NCBI GenBank assembly: GCA_937920485.1
Contig: CALETL010000152.1
Span: 1-7,862 of the forward strand
Length of the DNA stretch: 7,862 nucleotides
Source of the DNA: an uncultured Phycisphaerae bacterium
GTDB taxonomy: Bacteria; Planctomycetota; Phycisphaerae; Sedimentisphaerales; Anaerohalosphaeraceae
Direction of reading: 5' to 3'
The first letter of the stretch is position 1; every line of letters begins with the position of its first letter. Under the pieces are notes generated by a model. That model saw nothing but the letters and a program-made list of their open reading frames with translations. It ran no database searches and was not told where the DNA came from. Positions 6,220 through 7,862 of this stretch are shown here, one piece after another. The position numbers and the translations under genes are program-made.

Positions 6220-7740
6220 ATGTCGAGAGAAATGCTGATTAATGTGTCAGAGGGCGAAGAATGCCGCGTAGCGGTTGTTGAGAATGGTTCGTTGGAGGAG
6301 TTGTACACAGAACGATCAAGTTTGGTGAGTCATGTGGGCAACATCTACAAGGGGAAAATAGTAAATATCGAATCCGGAATTCAGGCGGCATTTATTGATT
6401 TTGGTGCAGAAAAAAACGGCTTTTTGCATATCAGTGATCTGCATCCCCGCTATTTCGGAAAAAAAACCAGTGAAGAAAACATAGGGCGGCGTAAAGCATT
6501 GGCTCAGCGGCCTCCGATTCAGAAATGCCTTAAAAAAGGACAGAGTGTCGTTGTTCAGGTGACCAAAGAGGGCATCAGTACGAAAGGACCGACACTCACC
6601 ACGTATATTTCACTGCCGGGTAAATATCTTGTATTGATGCCATGGATGACCAAAGTGGGAGTTTCGCAAAAGATCGAGGATGAAGAGGAAAGAAAAAAAC
6701 TTCGAGAAGCCATTAAGGGTATATCGCTCCCCCCCAATACGGGGCTGATCGTTCGCACGGCTGCTCAACTGGCTAATAAACGTGAATTGCAAAATGATAT
6801 TGCTTATCTGAAACGCTTATGGAATGTGATCAGCAAACGGATTGATTCAGAAAAAACACCCTCTGAGATTTATCAGGAGTCTGACCTTGCAATTCGTACG
6901 GTACGGGATATTTTTGATACTTCAATCAGCAAGATTCTTTGTGATAATGAACAGGTTACCAAAAAAATAAGGGATTTCCTGTCCATTGTTCAGCCGCGGT
7001 TGAAACGGCGTGTGAGCTATTATGATGGTAAAGGCCCGCTCTTTCACAAATATAATATCGAAAAAGAGATCCAAAAAATACAGGCGATGCGTGTGGACCT
7101 CAAGAATGGCGGTTCTCTTGTGATCGAACAGACCGAGGCGCTGGTTGCGATTGATGTAAACAGCGGACGGTATCGCAAGCAGACGAATGCCGAGCAGACG
7201 GCGTTTAAGATCAATCAGGAGGCGGCCACGGAAATCGTTCGCCAGTTAAAATTACGCGACCTGGGCGGCTTAATTATTTGCGATTTTATTGATATGCGCG
7301 ACAATCGCAACAAACGCGAGATCGAAAAGGAGTTTCGCAACGCTCTGAAGTCGGACCGTGCACGCTCAAGAGCCCTTCGGATGAGTGCATTCGGACTGAT
7401 TGAACTGACCCGGCAGCGGATGCGTCCATCGCTGCAATCAAGTACCTATCTGAAATGTTTCCATTGCAATGGTGTTGGAGTCGTTAAGAGCTTTGAATCC
7501 CAGTCGATAGAGATATTGCGAACCATTCGACTGGCGGCCTTAAAAAAGGAAATCCGGAGGATCGAATTGACTGCGCCTTCCGACGTGGCCAACTTTTTAT
7601 TGAATCAGCGTCGATCCGCTCTTGTCCAAATCGAAGCGGATTATGAAAAAGAAATTCGGATTCATGCGGATATTCTGGGCTCGTCTACACAGCCAAAAGT
7701 GATCTGTTATGATGAACGGGGAAGCGTCGTACGTTTTTAA
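6220..7740 (+). CDS. rng: Ribonuclease G / RNase E family endoribonuclease
   Basis: A cytoplasmic, metal-dependent, single-strand-specific endoribonuclease involved in rRNA maturation and mRNA decay. It has 506 residues from the ATG at 6220, close to E. coli RNase G and without the long scaffold tail of RNase E. The N-terminal S1 domain is at about residues 36-130, with HVGNIYKGKI and FIDFGAEKNGFLHISDL. The 5'-monophosphate sensor GLIVRTA follows, with R179 and T180. The catalytic DNase I-like domain has AIDVNSGR with D312 and ICDFIDMRD with D355. These are 43 residues apart, as are the metal-binding D303 and D346 of E. coli RNase E. The Zn-link is KCFHCNGVG with C413 and C416, 58 residues after D355 as in RNase E, but with Phe in place of the usual Pro after the first Cys. 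That link implies dimer-based tetramers. The gene abuts DUF2344 with no gap, and a probable kpsF-like gene follows at 37 bases. Function is very well supported. Confidence 0.95.
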   Translation: MSREMLINVSEGEECRVAVVENGSLEELYTERSSLVSHVGNIYKGKIVNIESGIQAAFIDFGAEKNGFLHISDLHPRYFGKKTSEENIGRRKALAQRPPIQKCLKKGQSVVVQVTKEGISTKGPTLTTYISLPGKYLVLMPWMTKVGVSQKIEDEEERKKLREAIKGISLPPNTGLIVRTAAQLANKRELQNDIAYLKRLWNVISKRIDSEKTPSEIYQESDLAIRTVRDIFDTSISKILCDNEQVTKKIRDFLSIVQPRLKRRVSYYDGKGPLFHKYNIEKEIQKIQAMRVDLKNGGSLVIEQTEALVAIDVNSGRYRKQTNAEQTAFKINQEAATEIVRQLKLRDLGGLIICDFIDMRDNRNKREIEKEFRNALKSDRARSRALRMSAFGLIELTRQRMRPSLQSSTYLKCFHCNGVGVVKSFESQSIEILRTIRLAALKKEIRRIELTAPSDVANFLLNQRRSALVQIEADYEKEIRIHADILGSSTQPKVICYDERGSVVRF

Positions 7741-7776
7741 TTGAATGCAAAGCGGTCTCGCATGTGGGAGTATAAA

Positions 7777-7862
7777 ATGGTGGAATCAAAGATTGATCTT
7801 GCGTTTGCTGAGAATGTCATTCAGGCGGAAGGACAGGCCGTTCTTAGCCTGCTGCAATTGGT
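7777..7862 (+). CDS. Probable KpsF/GutQ-type sugar-phosphate isomerase, 5' end only
   Basis: Only the first 28 codons and two bases lie inside the window, beginning MVESKIDLAFAENVIQAEG. The helix around residues 12-28 (ENVIQAEGQAVLSLLQL) resembles the N terminus of arabinose-5-phosphate isomerases (KpsF/KdsD), which have a similar E-A-x-A-V-x-x-L pattern ahead of their SIS domain. The catalytic SIS and CBS parts are outside the window, so the assignment is tentative. GGGAG at 7766-7770, six bases before the ATG at 7777, supports this start. In-frame earlier starts at TTG 7741 and ATG 7762 are possible. It is co-directional with rng and likely shares its message. Confidence 0.5.
   Translation, partial: MVESKIDLAFAENVIQAEGQAVLSLLQL

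Noticed and set aside
1..7862. Mobile element, CRISPR array, phage or defence system
   Set aside because: No transposase, integrase, direct-repeat array or terminal inverted repeats were seen. All genes are core families with similar base use.

Overview
The window is a gene-dense bacterial chromosomal segment at moderate GC (mid-40s percent by eye). It holds nine protein genes, one of them cut by the right edge, and no visible mobile element, CRISPR array, tRNA or rRNA. The gene set is housekeeping and regulatory: stand-alone HisI, a YbhN-type membrane protein, DUF502, short HPF, PtsN, HPr, enzyme I, DUF2344, RNase G and probably a KpsF-type sugar-phosphate isomerase. HPr carries both the catalytic His and a Ser46-type site. 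Together these suggest a Gram-negative-type bacterium, possibly of the Planctomycetes/PVC assemblage. That placement is an inference from gene order and protein style, not proven.

Layout. On the left, hisI (minus strand, 27-446) diverges from a polytopic YbhN/LPG-synthase-TM-like gene (plus strand, most likely 559-1584). The gap between them holds a good sigma70-like promoter for the membrane protein gene. A second, near-consensus promoter (TTGACG, 17 bp, CATAAT at 1592-1620) starts the next block: DUF502 membrane protein, hpf, ptsN, ptsH and ptsI, all co-directional with short gaps. A short hairpin with a weak T-run follows ptsI. Then comes DUF2344 directly abutting rng, and the start of a probable kpsF-like gene.

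How the genes work together. EI, HPr and the PtsN-type EIIA form a complete phosphorelay (predicted EI Cys/His chemistry to HPr His19 to EIIA His69), with no sugar permease (EIIB/EIIC) nearby. This is the usual form of a regulatory rather than a transport PTS. HPr also keeps the Ser of HPr kinase/phosphorylase targets. The neighbouring HPF links this block to ribosome hibernation, echoing the rpoN-hpf-ptsN arrangement of proteobacteria but without rpoN. The DUF2344-rng pair links an uncharacterised family, usually found with a radical SAM partner, to RNA processing; the radical SAM gene is absent here.

I see no convincing unknown system. The points most worth checking are the permease-less PTS block, the orphan DUF2344-rng pair, the corrected start sites, and two GTG starts nested with out-of-frame ATG mini-ORFs.
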